Assembly: GCF_002802965.1 (NCBI RefSeq)
Contig: NZ_NXGA01000001.1
Coordinates: forward strand, 2,068,102 to 2,132,101
From: Sporolactobacillus pectinivorans
GTDB lineage: Bacteria; Bacillota; Bacilli; Bacillales; Sporolactobacillaceae
DNA length: 64,000 nt
Direction: 5' to 3'
Translations under genes and position numbers: made by a program
Shown here: positions 8,705 through 17,114 of the stretch, piece by piece
Layout of the letters: the number at the start of each line of letters is the position of its first letter
How positions within the stretch are numbered: position 1 is the stretch's first letter
Notes under the pieces: generated by a model
Told to the model about the DNA's origin: nothing
Seen by the model: the letters and a program-made list of their open reading frames with translations, nothing else
Databases searched by the model: none

Positions 8705-8891
8705 TTCAGCAATTCATAAGGTCAATTAAATCCAAAGATGGCGCGTTCGTTGAGAGGGCAAATAGATTGCATCATGTGACTTGACTGATCCCCGATACTT
8801 AACATGTTGCAATTTAGTCACACATTGAAACGTAATCCGCTATAGTAAAAATTTTCTACATGTGTATGATTAATCCCAGGGGGGAATTCAT

Positions 8892-9071
8892 ACGAAAGCC
8901 AAATTGATTACCAGAACGAGTGCTACTGAATTTGAGAAGGATATGAATTTTTTGTTGGGAAAAATTGGCGGAGATCTGGTGGATATTGAATTTAATGCAG
9001 CTGATAATAAGACGAATGAGCGATATTCAGCACTAATCGTATATAAAGAAAAGAAAATTAAGAGTACGTGA
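8892..9071 (+). CDS. Cse60-like small protein with apparent ACG start
   Basis: 59 codons open from an ACG that stands seven bases after AGGGGGG. No ATG, GTG or TTG occurs at a workable distance. Sequence and size (KAKLITRTSATEFEKDMNFL, later YSALIVYKE) resemble sporulation protein Cse60 and the 15,633-15,818 gene, which ends with a similar YSVMIAYDG. Either it uses a near-cognate start, or an ATG mutated to ACG and it is now silent. Family match is moderate. Confidence 0.5.
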   Translation, partial: TKAKLITRTSATEFEKDMNFLLGKIGGDLVDIEFNAADNKTNERYSALIVYKEKKIKST

Positions 9072-9191
9072 TCGGTGCTCTGTTTTTAAATCCGCCAGTA
9101 TGTTTTTTAAGAGAAAGGGATAAAACACTGGAACATAGTTCCCTTTGAGCATCTGAACTACATGATCAACTCCTCTCTAACGTTTCTTGTC

Positions 9192-10535
9192 TTACCATAC
9201 ACGCTTTAATTTAAAGAATTCCTGTAGGTAACCCCAAACAGAAACAGGTGACATAACGAGTTGGTAAAAAAGAATAAACAAAATAAATCCCAATTTATTT
9301 TTTCTAATACGAAGATTTAATTTTTTAAAAACGAAATATTTTTGATAAAAATAGAGCAAGCCATAGCTAATGAATGTTAATGGCAAAACCAATATTGTCG
9401 TCAAGCCGACAATCCAGTAAATACCAAAGAAAGCTAAAATTAATCCGGGTATCCAGCAAAGAGTGTACACAACATCGAGATAAGGCATCATCAGATTAAT
9501 TCCAGTGAGATACTTGGTAAACAATTGCGGTTGGCGCCATGGCTTAACTTCGGTCAGCCCCTCAATCATCCCTCTTGCCCATCTGGATCGTTGTTTGGCA
9601 AAATGTTTTAATGTAGTTGGCGCATCTGTAAAAGCGATGGCAAGTGGTTCAAAATATACTTTCCAATTTCGGTGTAGAAGCCTCCAAGTTAATACGATAT
9701 CCTCACCTATGGCATCCGGCCATCCTTGAACTTCTCGTACACATTCTGTCTTATATAAACTGAAGGCGCCTTGTGCAACGAGTGTTCCTTGATAAAGCCC
9801 TTGTAATCTTTTAATAGATGCTATGCCTAAGAAATAATCCCATTCTTGTATTCTTGTCCAAATAGAAGCACGGCTATTACGGACCAGCATAGATCCAGCA
9901 ACGGCACATACATTATCAGGACTATTTATTATTCTAGATACCAAGAAACGAACGGCAGAAGGATGAAGTAATGTATCTGCGTCTAAGGTAATGACATATG
10001 GGGTTTTGACAAATTGCAATCCTTTGTTCAAAGCATGAAATTTACCGGGTTTTTGCTCGTGCAGAATTTCAACGTTTAAATCAAATGCTTTTGAGGCTCT
10101 ATTAACTTCTCTGTCTGTATGATCAGAAGAATTATTGTTTATTACAACAACGCGTATCTTCTCTTTGTAATCCTGATCGGCAACATATTTCAAAGTGTTA
10201 AATATAGATTCTTCTTCGTTATAAGCGGCAATAAGCAGCGTCACTTGCTCATTAGGGAACCTGTTATTAATAATAGGCTGTTGGTCAAGTAATAAGCTGA
10301 TCACAAGAAAAGCATTCATGTAGCCGGGAATGTAAGCAATACCGCCGACGATCATCACAGCTATAGGAAATGTAACAACTGAAGAAAAGTCTCTAATCCA
10401 AGGCAGCGAAAGATAAACTGAAAAGAAAAGCCAGCTCAATGAAACAAAGTGACTGATCCAAAACTTAAGGTTTACGCTGATATAAAACTTCCTAGGCTTG
10501 TATTCTGGCTCAATAGGAGTTAGGTTGGGTTGCAT
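9192..10535 (-). CDS. Membrane family-2 glycosyltransferase
   Basis: 447 aa from ATG with GGAG six bases upstream; a TTG four codons earlier is less likely. Two N-terminal membrane helices, then a GT-A domain with LLIAAYNEEESIFNT, the DAD metal site in TLDADTLLHPSA, GEDIVLTWRLL, and the processivity motif QRSRWARG. Four or five C-terminal helices follow. This is the layout of processive synthases such as poly-N-acetylglucosamine, hyaluronan or cellulose synthases: sugar from UDP-sugar is polymerised and extruded. No partner genes (deacetylase, ica or bcs) adjoin, so the product is not assigned. Confidence 0.85.
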   Translation of the reverse strand: MQPNLTPIEPEYKPRKFYISVNLKFWISHFVSLSWLFFSVYLSLPWIRDFSSVVTFPIAVMIVGGIAYIPGYMNAFLVISLLLDQQPIINNRFPNEQVTLLIAAYNEEESIFNTLKYVADQDYKEKIRVVVINNNSSDHTDREVNRASKAFDLNVEILHEQKPGKFHALNKGLQFVKTPYVITLDADTLLHPSAVRFLVSRIINSPDNVCAVAGSMLVRNSRASIWTRIQEWDYFLGIASIKRLQGLYQGTLVAQGAFSLYKTECVREVQGWPDAIGEDIVLTWRLLHRNWKVYFEPLAIAFTDAPTTLKHFAKQRSRWARGMIEGLTEVKPWRQPQLFTKYLTGINLMMPYLDVVYTLCWIPGLILAFFGIYWIVGLTTILVLPLTFISYGLLYFYQKYFVFKKLNLRIRKNKLGFILFILFYQLVMSPVSVWGYLQEFFKLKRVW

Positions 10536-10689
10536 TTCACTCTCCAAAGTAATATCGTTTTAAATTATTTCAATATTAACCTAGTACATTATACCCATTT
10601 TTCAGCCTATGATCAATCGCTTGAATAACGTAACAATTCAAAAGAAATATTCGTTTAATAGCGTGAACGCACACGGGGGGTACATAAAA

Positions 10690-11460
10690 ATGAAAATTGC
10701 TGCACTCTATGATATTCACGGTAACTTTCCAGCGCTGAAAGCAGTTCTTAATGAACTCAAAACAATACAGCCGGATTTGATTATCGTTGGAGGTGACATA
10801 GTCTCAGGACCGATGCCTGTTCAAGCACTGGACTGCCTATTGCGTTTACGCAAAAGGACAAACGTTAATTTTATTAGAGGAAATGGAGACAGAGAGGTTG
10901 TCGAAGCGTCAAGAGGATTAAAGCTGCCCCAATTATCAGACCAAGGTCGTCAAAATCAACAATGGGTCGCTAATACATTAACTGCAAGGCGTCTTGAATT
11001 TCTCTCAGACTTGCAAAGTACAACGGAGATTCATACTAAAAATCTTGGTGATCTCTTATTTTGCCATGCAGCACCAGAAAGTGATGCAGACATTTTTACT
11101 CCAATGTCACCAAAAAAATGGCTCAAAACACTCTTTGCTCATGTTAATCAGCCAATAGTTGTGTGCGGGCATACTCATATGCAATTCAAGATAGAACTTG
11201 GGAAAACGTGTATTATGAACGCGGGAAGCGTTGGGATGCCCTTTGCGAAACGACCAGATGCATACTGGCTGCTTATTAATTCATCAGATGGTATTAAATT
11301 TAAACAAACGCAATATGATTTTGGAAGAGCAGCGAAAGACATCGGAAAGAGCAACTATCCAGCTGCTGACGATTTTGTAAAAAATAATTTGCTTCACATC
11401 CCAAATGAGGAAGAATCAATGGCATTACTTGAAAAAATATCAAAAAATAGATTGAAATAA
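10690..11460 (+). CDS. Calcineurin-like metallophosphoesterase (YfcE/MJ0936 type)
   Basis: 256 aa, ATG after a GGGGGG ribosome site; the longer upstream frame lacks one. All metal-binding blocks are present in order: D-x-H in YDIHGNFPALKAV, GGDIVSGP, GNGDRE, CHAAPES and CGHTHMQF. This is a complete di-metal site of the YfcE-type phosphodiesterase/phosphatase family. The natural substrate is unknown. Divergent from the glycosyltransferase, with 150 bases between starts. Confidence 0.85.
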   Translation: MKIAALYDIHGNFPALKAVLNELKTIQPDLIIVGGDIVSGPMPVQALDCLLRLRKRTNVNFIRGNGDREVVEASRGLKLPQLSDQGRQNQQWVANTLTARRLEFLSDLQSTTEIHTKNLGDLLFCHAAPESDADIFTPMSPKKWLKTLFAHVNQPIVVCGHTHMQFKIELGKTCIMNAGSVGMPFAKRPDAYWLLINSSDGIKFKQTQYDFGRAAKDIGKSNYPAADDFVKNNLLHIPNEEESMALLEKISKNRLK

Positions 11461-12003
11461 GAAAAACTTCTAGCGAAAAAAATTCAGATAGATTAAAAAA
11501 CTAAAAGATTGTTGCTGTGTATACAGATTTAGCGGCAGTGTCATTGAACTTAGTTTGATCAAGCTGCCTCCCATCCCGGGATCGGCCAGCCTGAAAATGC
11601 TCAGGGAGGCATTAAACAGGTTCCGGGCTTTGATAATCCCCGTTCGTGCAGCATTGGAATTGTTGATCGCTGGCGTGTTTCTCCTGCCAAGCAATGAATA
11701 TTTATCCTGTGGTGGGGAAAGTGCTTGATTGAAACTGAATGCAAGGTATACATAGACACACAGGAATAACAGGGAGTTTCCCGCGTGAAATACCACATGG
11801 CACCCAAGATCATCAGTCTGATGGATCGTGCGTTTTCTGAAGCGAAAACGACAAAGTTCCTGAACGAGGCAATTTGTCTATGCATACTGTATGGATATCC
11901 TATTTAAAAAGTAGCGATGCAGAATCAAAGCAGGAATGAACAGTTTCTATATTGAATTCCAACCGGAAATGAATACAGTACTTTGACAAAGTTTTAAAAA
12001 TTT
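11461..12003. other. Spacer, 543 bases, possibly eroded coding sequence
   Basis: More GC-rich (11,560-11,720) than neighbouring spacers. Two overlapping minus-strand frames are open but have no ribosome site and no recognisable family. I regard it as possible gene debris and see no functional element. Confidence 0.4.
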
Positions 12004-12222
12004 ATGAAACGGTATCTGGGAGTGGTAAACATCAAAGGATTTATTGAATTTCACACCGGAAACGACTCTTATCGGATATTGCTCAAGATCGACGATATCA
12101 ATATGATTTTTGAAACAGAAGATGCAAGGGCGAGAATCTATCTCGAGAATGGTGAAGATTACTATACTTATGAATCTTATGACGAAATTAGGAGTGCCAT
12201 CCAGGAGGCATGGGATGATTGA
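12004..12222 (+). CDS. Small protein, possibly FlbD-like
   Basis: The open frame begins at ATG 12,004, which lacks a ribosome site. GGGAG stands eight bases before an in-frame ATC (12,031), making that an alternative start. From there the sequence (KGFIEFHTGNDSYRILLKID) resembles in layout the small beta-rich FlbD proteins of flagellar loci, but no flagellar genes are near and the match is loose. About 63-72 aa, acidic, no membrane segment. Confidence 0.45.
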   Translation: MKRYLGVVNIKGFIEFHTGNDSYRILLKIDDINMIFETEDARARIYLENGEDYYTYESYDEIRSAIQEAWDD

Positions 12223-12326
12223 CTGGCATTGACTTCACCATCACAAATACGGTGTGCCATTCTCTCTATGATTGTTGTACGCCGGAGATTAAATTTGGAT
12301 TAAAAAAATGCCGCTTTTTCATGAGT

Positions 12327-12678
12327 TTACGAACCTGTGTTTCCGGTGTACTGATGTGAATGAGGACTAGCACCATTTACAGTGGTCGTGCCTCTAAATT
12401 CGTGATAATGCCTCCATCCGGAGGGCCCGTTACGACTGATATCTCATGCCGGTGTCCATCGTCATAAGAGGTAAAAGAAAAATACCGGTGTATGTAAGGT
12501 ACCCCATTCGGAGCAGTAGTTCTGCATATTGATACCTCCTCATGTCAAAAGAAGTCTCCCTATTAAATTGATGGACATGAACGGGTCTACCGTCCCAACT
12601 TGTTATAAAAAGTTGATGAGAAGGAAACGGGTCTGAATCGTTGGAATGAAACATGAAATCAGTAACAGGAATTCCCAT
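12327..12678 (-). pseudogene. ymaF: ymaF-like gene with two frameshifts
   Basis: Starts at an ATG after AAAGGAGCGTACAA with MGIPVTDFMFHSND, then GRPVHVHQFNRETSFD. The YmaF sequence continues in the next frame (TTAPNGVPYIHRYFSFTSYD, DDGHRHEISVVTGPPDGG) and finishes in the third (GWRHYHEFRGTTTVNGASPH, HSHQYTGNTG). His-rich blocks in this order are typical of YmaF, a protein of unknown function in Bacillus. Frame changes fall near 12,560 and 12,405. Joined, it is near full length, so decay is recent. Confidence 0.8.
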
Positions 12679-12775
12679 TTGTACGCTCCTTTTATTACAT
12701 GAGCGCTCAGGACGGGAATTCATATTCATAATTATTCGGTCTAGAACAGTGGAAGAAATTTATTAGATATCAAAA

Positions 12776-12796
12776 GGACACCCGGCCAAGGTGTCC
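12776..12796 (-). terminator. Hairpin terminator downstream of a YjcZ gene
   Basis: GGACACC-TTGGCCG-GGTGTCC on the minus strand followed by TTTTG. Same core as the copies at 13,671 and 14,434. Confidence 0.65.
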
Positions 12797-12846
12797 GATA
12801 CACGGCAAGATAAAGGATACTGACAAGAATGGGAAGCGCGAAGAAA

Positions 12847-12978
12847 TTAGTAAAAAAGGGTGGCACCAACAATGATCAAAAGAATGAACAATACAACGAT
12901 TAGAGCAAAACTGTTGATACGGGAATATCCTCCAACTGGATAAGTTTGATATCCGCCGCAGCCGCATGAATAGCCCAT
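12847..12978 (-). CDS. YjcZ-type small spore protein, 43 aa
   Basis: ATG after GAGGAGGTGCCTTT. Head GYSCGCGGYQTYPVGGY carries the Cys-Gly-Cys seen in the copy at position 1. Tail [18 protein letters not shown] ends LFY. CATATAAT box at 13,008-13,015 upstream and a GGACACC hairpin downstream. Intact and well kept. Confidence 0.85.
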   Translation of the reverse strand: MGYSCGCGGYQTYPVGGYSRINSFALIVVLFILLIIVGATLFY

Positions 12979-13201
12979 AAAGGCACCTCCTCATCAAGTG
13001 ATAGTGCATTATATGAGTGGAGGTTTATGTGCGGAAGGGACAGATTAAGGGGGAAAACAGCCTGTTTAAAGAGGAAAATTTGACTTAGGAATAGCGGAAT
13101 TTTCCACAATACCGGTAATAAGGGGGCATGGCTAGACTGAATATCAGCTACAGACCGGGGCATAGCAGAGGTGTTGTGTATTAGTTCAGTGACCGCGGAT
13201 A

Positions 13202-13435
13202 CTAGATACTTTCAGATGAATTTGTTTTGGATTTTTCCTTTTGTTCTTTGGATTTTGTCGTTTTATTTTTTAAGGCATAAAGTGCCATAAAGATTAGAAG
13301 CAGCGCAATGCGCAAAAACGAAAATTTAAAGGGAATGACCAGTAGGATTACCAGAATTGAAGCAATATAAAGCAGAGATAAAAACAAAGGAGAGTGTTTA
13401 TATTTATATAGCATTAAACTCATGATTTTTTTCAT
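13202..13435 (-). CDS. Two-helix small membrane protein with charged tail, 77 aa
   Basis: ATG after AGAGATG. Hydrophobic helices at about residues 16-34 and 39-55, then a Lys/Glu/Ser-rich tail (KTTKSKEQKEKSKTNSSE). Family not recognised. Same layout as the 5,961-6,137 protein. Confidence 0.55.
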   Translation of the reverse strand: MKKIMSLMLYKYKHSPLFLSLLYIASILVILLVIPFKFSFLRIALLLIFMALYALKNKTTKSKEQKEKSKTNSSESI

Positions 13436-13670
13436 TGAAAATCATCTCTTTAGATCAGTCATTTTCTCATAAATCAATTATAACTAATATGTATTGTAAA
13501 CGCTATAAATTTATGGATTATTTAATAATTATTGTTCATCTAGCACACAGAATATTATCAGAAACCACTGCTTATGGAGAAAAATTATTGCTTAACTGCT
13601 CAGAGAAGGCATCGAACTGTGGATGGAAAGACTTAAGGTGAGAAAAATTTCATGAATGATTAAAGGACAA

Positions 13671-13694
13671 GGACACCTAGTTGCAAGGTGTCCC
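13671..13694 (-). terminator. Hairpin terminator downstream of a YjcZ gene
   Basis: GGGACACC pairs with AGGTGTCC on the minus strand, then TTGTCCTTT. Confidence 0.6.
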
Positions 13695-13740
13695 TATGTG
13701 GAGATGCATGGGTTTGGAGTCAGGGGTAGATCAGTAGTAA

Positions 13741-13857
13741 TTAGTAGCAGAAAGTGGCGCCAATAATAATCAACAAGATAAACAGGACGATGAGCAACGC
13801 AAAGCCATTACCATAACCATATCCGCCTCTGCATCCGTCGACAACAGGAGCTCCCAT
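13741..13857 (-). CDS. YjcZ-type small spore protein, 38 aa
   Basis: ATG with GGGGGATCGCTT upstream. Head GAPVVDGCRGGYGYG, tail [19 protein letters not shown] ending FCY. The tail and last codons are identical to the copy at 14,509, and the flanks on both sides also match, so the two arose by a recent duplication of a unit of about 770 bases. The ribosome site (GGGGGA) is weaker than in the other copy. Confidence 0.85.
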   Translation of the reverse strand: MGAPVVDGCRGGYGYGNGFALLIVLFILLIIIGATFCY

Positions 13858-14088
13858 AAGCGATCCCCCTTTTTTAAGTGATAATGCATTATATGAGCGG
13901 ATAGACAGATGCGGAATAGTTGATAAACCCAATTGTGGGTGAATATATTTTACAAAATAAAAATTAAAGGAAAATGATTGTTATGATCATGAATAGAAAT
14001 AGGAATAAATACCCGAAATGTGATAAGGGCGAAGAAACCCGTCGTTGCGACTATAATCAATAGCACACTTTAAGGGAGCGATGAAATT

Positions 14089-14223
14089 ATGAGTACGGAG
14101 TATCGGTCCTTTATTGAATTATTTTGGGAAGTTAACAAGCGTTTGGACAGCGTTGAGAGAAGCTTATCACTGTTAAATGAATTGTGCGATCGGATCGAGG
14201 AACATCAATCGATGGATGGATAA
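14089..14223 (+). CDS. Short coiled-coil protein, 44 aa
   Basis: ATG ten bases after AGGGAG. Entirely helical with heptad spacing (EVNKRLDSVERSLSLLNELC), compatible with a dimeric coiled coil. No family recognised. It lies between the two duplicated YjcZ units, on the opposite strand. Confidence 0.5.
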   Translation: MSTEYRSFIELFWEVNKRLDSVERSLSLLNELCDRIEEHQSMDG

Positions 14224-14433
14224 CAAAAAACCGGAACCTCCAGCTGTTTATTAAATTCGGAGTATATCTTTATTGGACATTTTGATCGTTCTTGTACCAG
14301 GATCGTTCACATTCGTTTCTCCTCATCAAAATATTCGAATTCGACTCTCGGTGTGATGAGATGGAGTTTATCTCGAATAACCGATACAGAAATACGGCAT
14401 CTAGTTACACGACGGACGGAGAAGAGAATGATT

Positions 14434-14462
14434 AAAGGACACCCGGGTGCAAGGTGTCCTTT
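14434..14462 (-). terminator. Strong hairpin terminator downstream of a YjcZ gene
   Basis: AAAGGACACC and GGTGTCCTTT form a 10-bp stem on the minus strand. It is nearly symmetrical and would work on either strand. Confidence 0.7.
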
Positions 14463-14508
14463 ATGTGGAGGTGCATGGATTGGAACCAGGGAGGCGGATC
14501 GGAAGCGG

Positions 14509-14616
14509 TTAGTAGCAGAAAGTGGCGCCAATAATAATCAACAAGATAAATAGGACGATGAGCAAAGCAAATCCGTTGCCATAACCATATCCGGGGCCTG
14601 CAACAGGAGCTCCCAT
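14509..14616 (-). CDS. YjcZ-type small spore protein, 35 aa
   Basis: ATG after GAGGAGGTGTCGCTT. Head shortened to GAPVAGPGYGYG; tail identical to the 13,741 copy ([20 protein letters not shown]). Its upstream box extends to CATATAATA, which also satisfies the sigma-K -10 pattern CATANNNTA. Confidence 0.85.
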   Translation of the reverse strand: MGAPVAGPGYGYGNGFALLIVLFILLIIIGATFCY

Positions 14617-14872
14617 AAGCGACACCTCCTCGACACGTGATAATGTATTATATGAGCGGATAGACGGATGCGGAATGATTAAAAAGCCCATTTGAGTAAA
14701 CAGTCCAGCCACAATAGAAGATGCAGGCAAGATTTTATTTAAACCCTAAACATCGAGTGTAAATTAATTTGAGAAGATGATGTGTGAAGGATATCGAATT
14801 ATCAGATCTTTGAACATAAGTAAACAAGAATATTCTTCAATCAATCCATAAGGTCGGAATTTTAATGACAAA

Positions 14873-15052
14873 ATGGTTGAATGTGGTTTCGAGGGTCAAT
14901 CTCAGGCGTTTGACGGCAGCTTAAGTGTTCTTGGAAGAGATCAAATCTCAGGGCTGGTCATTCATAAATGGCAGTCAGGTTTTAAAGAACGATTCAACAG
15001 CGTTATAAGGGCTTCTGTGGATAAAAAAGTAACCTGTTTGGCAATGTGCTGA
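14873..15052 (+). CDS. Unrecognised 59-aa open frame, possibly a gene remnant
   Basis: Reads FEGQSQAFDGSLSVLGRDQI and later WQSGFKERFNSVIRA, a protein-like composition. There is no clear ribosome site, and the frame ends in an unlikely Cys-rich tail (TCLAMC). Just past the stop another frame continues with NVLIDFIETKEIQLFDL before its own stop, so this is probably a frameshifted small gene. A terminator follows at 15,126. Confidence 0.35.
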   Translation: MVECGFEGQSQAFDGSLSVLGRDQISGLVIHKWQSGFKERFNSVIRASVDKKVTCLAMC

Positions 15053-15125
15053 TTGATTTCATTGAAACTAAAGAGATCCAACTTTTTGACTTATAACTAA
15101 ATAGTTATCTAAGCGAAGAACACAA

Positions 15126-15160
15126 GGTACTGATTGAGACCGAATCAGTGCCTCTTTTAT
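15126..15160 (+). terminator. Intrinsic terminator
   Basis: GGTACTGATT pairs with AATCAGTGCC around GAGACCG, then TCTTTTATT. Confidence 0.6.
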
Positions 15161-15251
15161 TCTAAAAAAATTCAATGCGATGTTCTAAAACTGGCACTCC
15201 GTGCATAGTATTATAAATACTATTATAAAAGCGAATGTGAGGCTAGGTTAA

Positions 15252-15521
15252 ATGAACAAAGAAAACAAAAAGATTCACTACTTATCTGAACATGGTTGGA
15301 GTCCTAAGCAATATATAAACAATAATACAACAACGGTCATCTGGAGACTTCAAATAAGCGACGGAGCTCATCGGGAACAGTCCGAGTTGAGCTTGCTGGA
15401 GATAAAAATGCTGACCTATAAAGGATTAACCAGGCACTGCGAATATATTGAAAATCGCTTGAGGAGAAGTTTGGAAAGAGCAAGAAAAAACGGCCCATTT
15501 ACGAGTAAAATATATGGATAA
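15252..15521 (+). CDS. Unrecognised basic 89-aa protein
   Basis: ATG after a modest AGGCTAGG site. A beta-like first half (TTVIWRLQISDG) and a helical, arginine-rich second half (YIENRLRRSLERARKNG) that could bind nucleic acid. No family recognised. Next gene on the same strand is the Cse60-like gene, about 110 bases away. Confidence 0.5.
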   Translation: MNKENKKIHYLSEHGWSPKQYINNNTTTVIWRLQISDGAHREQSELSLLEIKMLTYKGLTRHCEYIENRLRRSLERARKNGPFTSKIYG

Positions 15522-15632
15522 AAGTGGCCGACATGAAGGAAATAACTTTCATGCATAAAAATGCATCCAATTGACAAACGATAAAGTATTCCGGAAAACG
15601 AACCGAATCAGGATAAGTTGGAGATGATAAGA

Positions 15633-15818
15633 TTGAAAATCAAAGTTTTTTCAGATTTCCAATCCAGCAAATTGGAGAACGTGGTGAATGAATTTTTAAA
15701 GAATCATGGGAAGATTGAAAAAATTGAATTCAGTACATCTCAAAAAGACAACGATGATATGGTCTACGGAGACAGAGAAAAGATGTTTTATTCAGTCATG
15801 ATCGCGTATGATGGGTAA
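15633..15818 (+). CDS. Cse60-like sporulation protein, 61 aa
   Basis: TTG is selected because GGAG stands nine bases upstream. Layout KIKVFSDFQSSKLENVVNEF, a central acidic loop, then MFYSVMIAYDG fits sporulation protein Cse60, a small sigma-E-dependent protein of unknown activity in Bacillus. A terminator follows within 20 bases. Compare the ACG-start relative at 8,892. Confidence 0.65.
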   Translation: MKIKVFSDFQSSKLENVVNEFLKNHGKIEKIEFSTSQKDNDDMVYGDREKMFYSVMIAYDG

Positions 15819-15835
15819 TTAAATTATTGGCGAAA

Positions 15836-15857
15836 GCATCCTTTGGGGTGCTTTTTT
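15836..15857 (+). terminator. Intrinsic terminator
   Basis: GCATCC-TTT-GGGGTGC followed by TTTTTTG. Confidence 0.7.
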
Positions 15858-16052
15858 GTTGCCTGTTAAATGATCAGTAATAATTTTTCTGATATTAACT
15901 GCCCTATATATTGGGATATATTTAACGGGTGTTGGAACGAATGAGAATTGATAAGCCAAGGCAAAAAAAGATGCCATTAGGTAAGAACCCAATAATAAAT
16001 GGTTGAATACATATAAAGTCATAAGGGATGAAAAACAAAAGGGGTGACTAGA

Positions 16053-16214
16053 ATGAATCAAACCAAAGCAGCTGTGGTTTTGAATGAGAAGAATAAAGTC
16101 GTTGCGGCTGCGCTTTATCTTGGTGGAGTTCTGTTCTTCTTAATCGGCTCAATCATTGCGTTCAATGCGGCTTATCGCTCATACGTCTTTGCTGCAGAAA
16201 ATATCCCCGTATAA
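16053..16214 (+). CDS. Single-pass small membrane protein, 53 aa
   Basis: ATG seven bases after AGGGGTGA. A polar helix (residues 1-18) precedes one hydrophobic segment, AALYLGGVLFFLIGSIIAF, and a short tail. No family recognised. It has its own ribosome site, so it is likely expressed. Confidence 0.55.
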   Translation: MNQTKAAVVLNEKNKVVAAALYLGGVLFFLIGSIIAFNAAYRSYVFAAENIPV

Positions 16215-16326
16215 TTTTTTCAGGCTTCATATATTGGCGAGTTGTTTGACCGTAAAAATGGAGTTTACAGATGAAGAAACGGTCAGAATAATCAAACGGG
16301 CAAATGGATTTATTAAATATTTTTTT

Positions 16327-16352
16327 AAAGGCGCACGAGAAAGGTGCCCTTT
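16327..16352 (-). terminator. Hairpin after the decayed YjcZ copy
   Basis: AAAGGGCACC/GGCGC..TTT stem on the minus strand, with mismatches that fit the decay of the unit. Confidence 0.45.
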
Positions 16353-16389
16353 AAAGGAGTGATCAAACGGATTGGATCATCGACGGTTA

Positions 16390-16524
16390 ATCTTGAGTAG
16401 TGGTGAATATCAATGATAATGAACAAAATGATGATTAGCACAAATCCGTTGCCAAATCCAAAACCACTAAATCCACATCTGCCGTACTCATACCCGCATG
16501 CGCCACACTGACAGGAAAGCCCAT
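16390..16524 (-). pseudogene. Decayed YjcZ-type gene
   Basis: The ATG-GGC start expected by comparison with the other copies lies at 16,524, but the YjcZ frame ([18 protein letters not shown], then VLIIILFIIIDIH) is shifted relative to it. The ribosome site has become GTGGGATAC. The tail has lost the codons for ILL and runs past the usual GAT-F-Y end into unrelated sequence. The upstream CATATAAT box survives at 16,554-16,561. It shows the gene family is still turning over. Confidence 0.75.
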
Positions 16525-16803
16525 AAAGTATCCCACATATCAGGTGATGATGCATTATATGACGGTTAAACAGATGGGGAATGATTAAAAAGACTATTTG
16601 CCAACTAGGCATACAATGTGAAAACAAAGAGGCAAATTATTTATTTGGTGAACCTGGTAGTTCTGTAGTCTGGTCATCAATTGAATGTGCCTAGCAGGAT
16701 CTCTTCGGAGGTCCTCTTGTTTTTGCGCAAAAATACTGATTTACCCGTCTTTTCGGGCAGATTGGGGCAAACATAAACTGTAAAAAAATGAATCCCAGAG
16801 GTA

Positions 16804-16940
16804 ATGACATTGAACAAATATGACTTGATTTACGGGAGATTGCCACAGTTTTGGGGGCGGTGACAGGATATCTGTACGGCAACTGGTATCCGCTAATGGG
16901 GGCCTTAATCGCTTTTATTGTCCTTGATTATATTTTATAA
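16804..16940 (+). pseudogene. Phage holin remnant
   Basis: A start (TTG 16,810, eight bases after AGAGG) gives MNKYDLIYG. One missing base then shifts the frame, which continues IATVLGAVTGYLYGNWYPLM and ALIAFIVLDYIL before a stop. These match the first half of the toxin-secretion/phage-lysis holin family. The C-terminal half, normally about 70 residues, is gone. Not functional; it signals former prophage DNA. Confidence 0.65.
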
Positions 16941-17114
16941 ATCTGTCGTCAAGGTGGCACACGGAAGGACAGCAGCACTAACTTAACGATTGACGCATAA
17001 TATTGTTTCCTGTAAAGTGGAGCGGGCCTTCACAAAAATTACAATAATTTAATTTTTGATTAATACGAACAATTTATAATAGAACATGTAAAAAAATATG
17101 CGAGGATGAGTGAT

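Noticed and set aside
11470..11885. 108- and 94-aa minus-strand frames
   Set aside because: They overlap in different frames, lack ribosome sites and match nothing I know.
13435..13641. 68-aa plus-strand frame divergent from a membrane protein
   Set aside because: No ribosome site; composition unlike a protein.
1..16540. YjcZ genes considered as holins, toxins of type I systems or bacteriocins
   Set aside because: Their size and single helix fit loosely, but the Gly/Tyr head with the [15 protein letters not shown] tail is specific to YjcZ, and no antisense RNA or transport gene is apparent.
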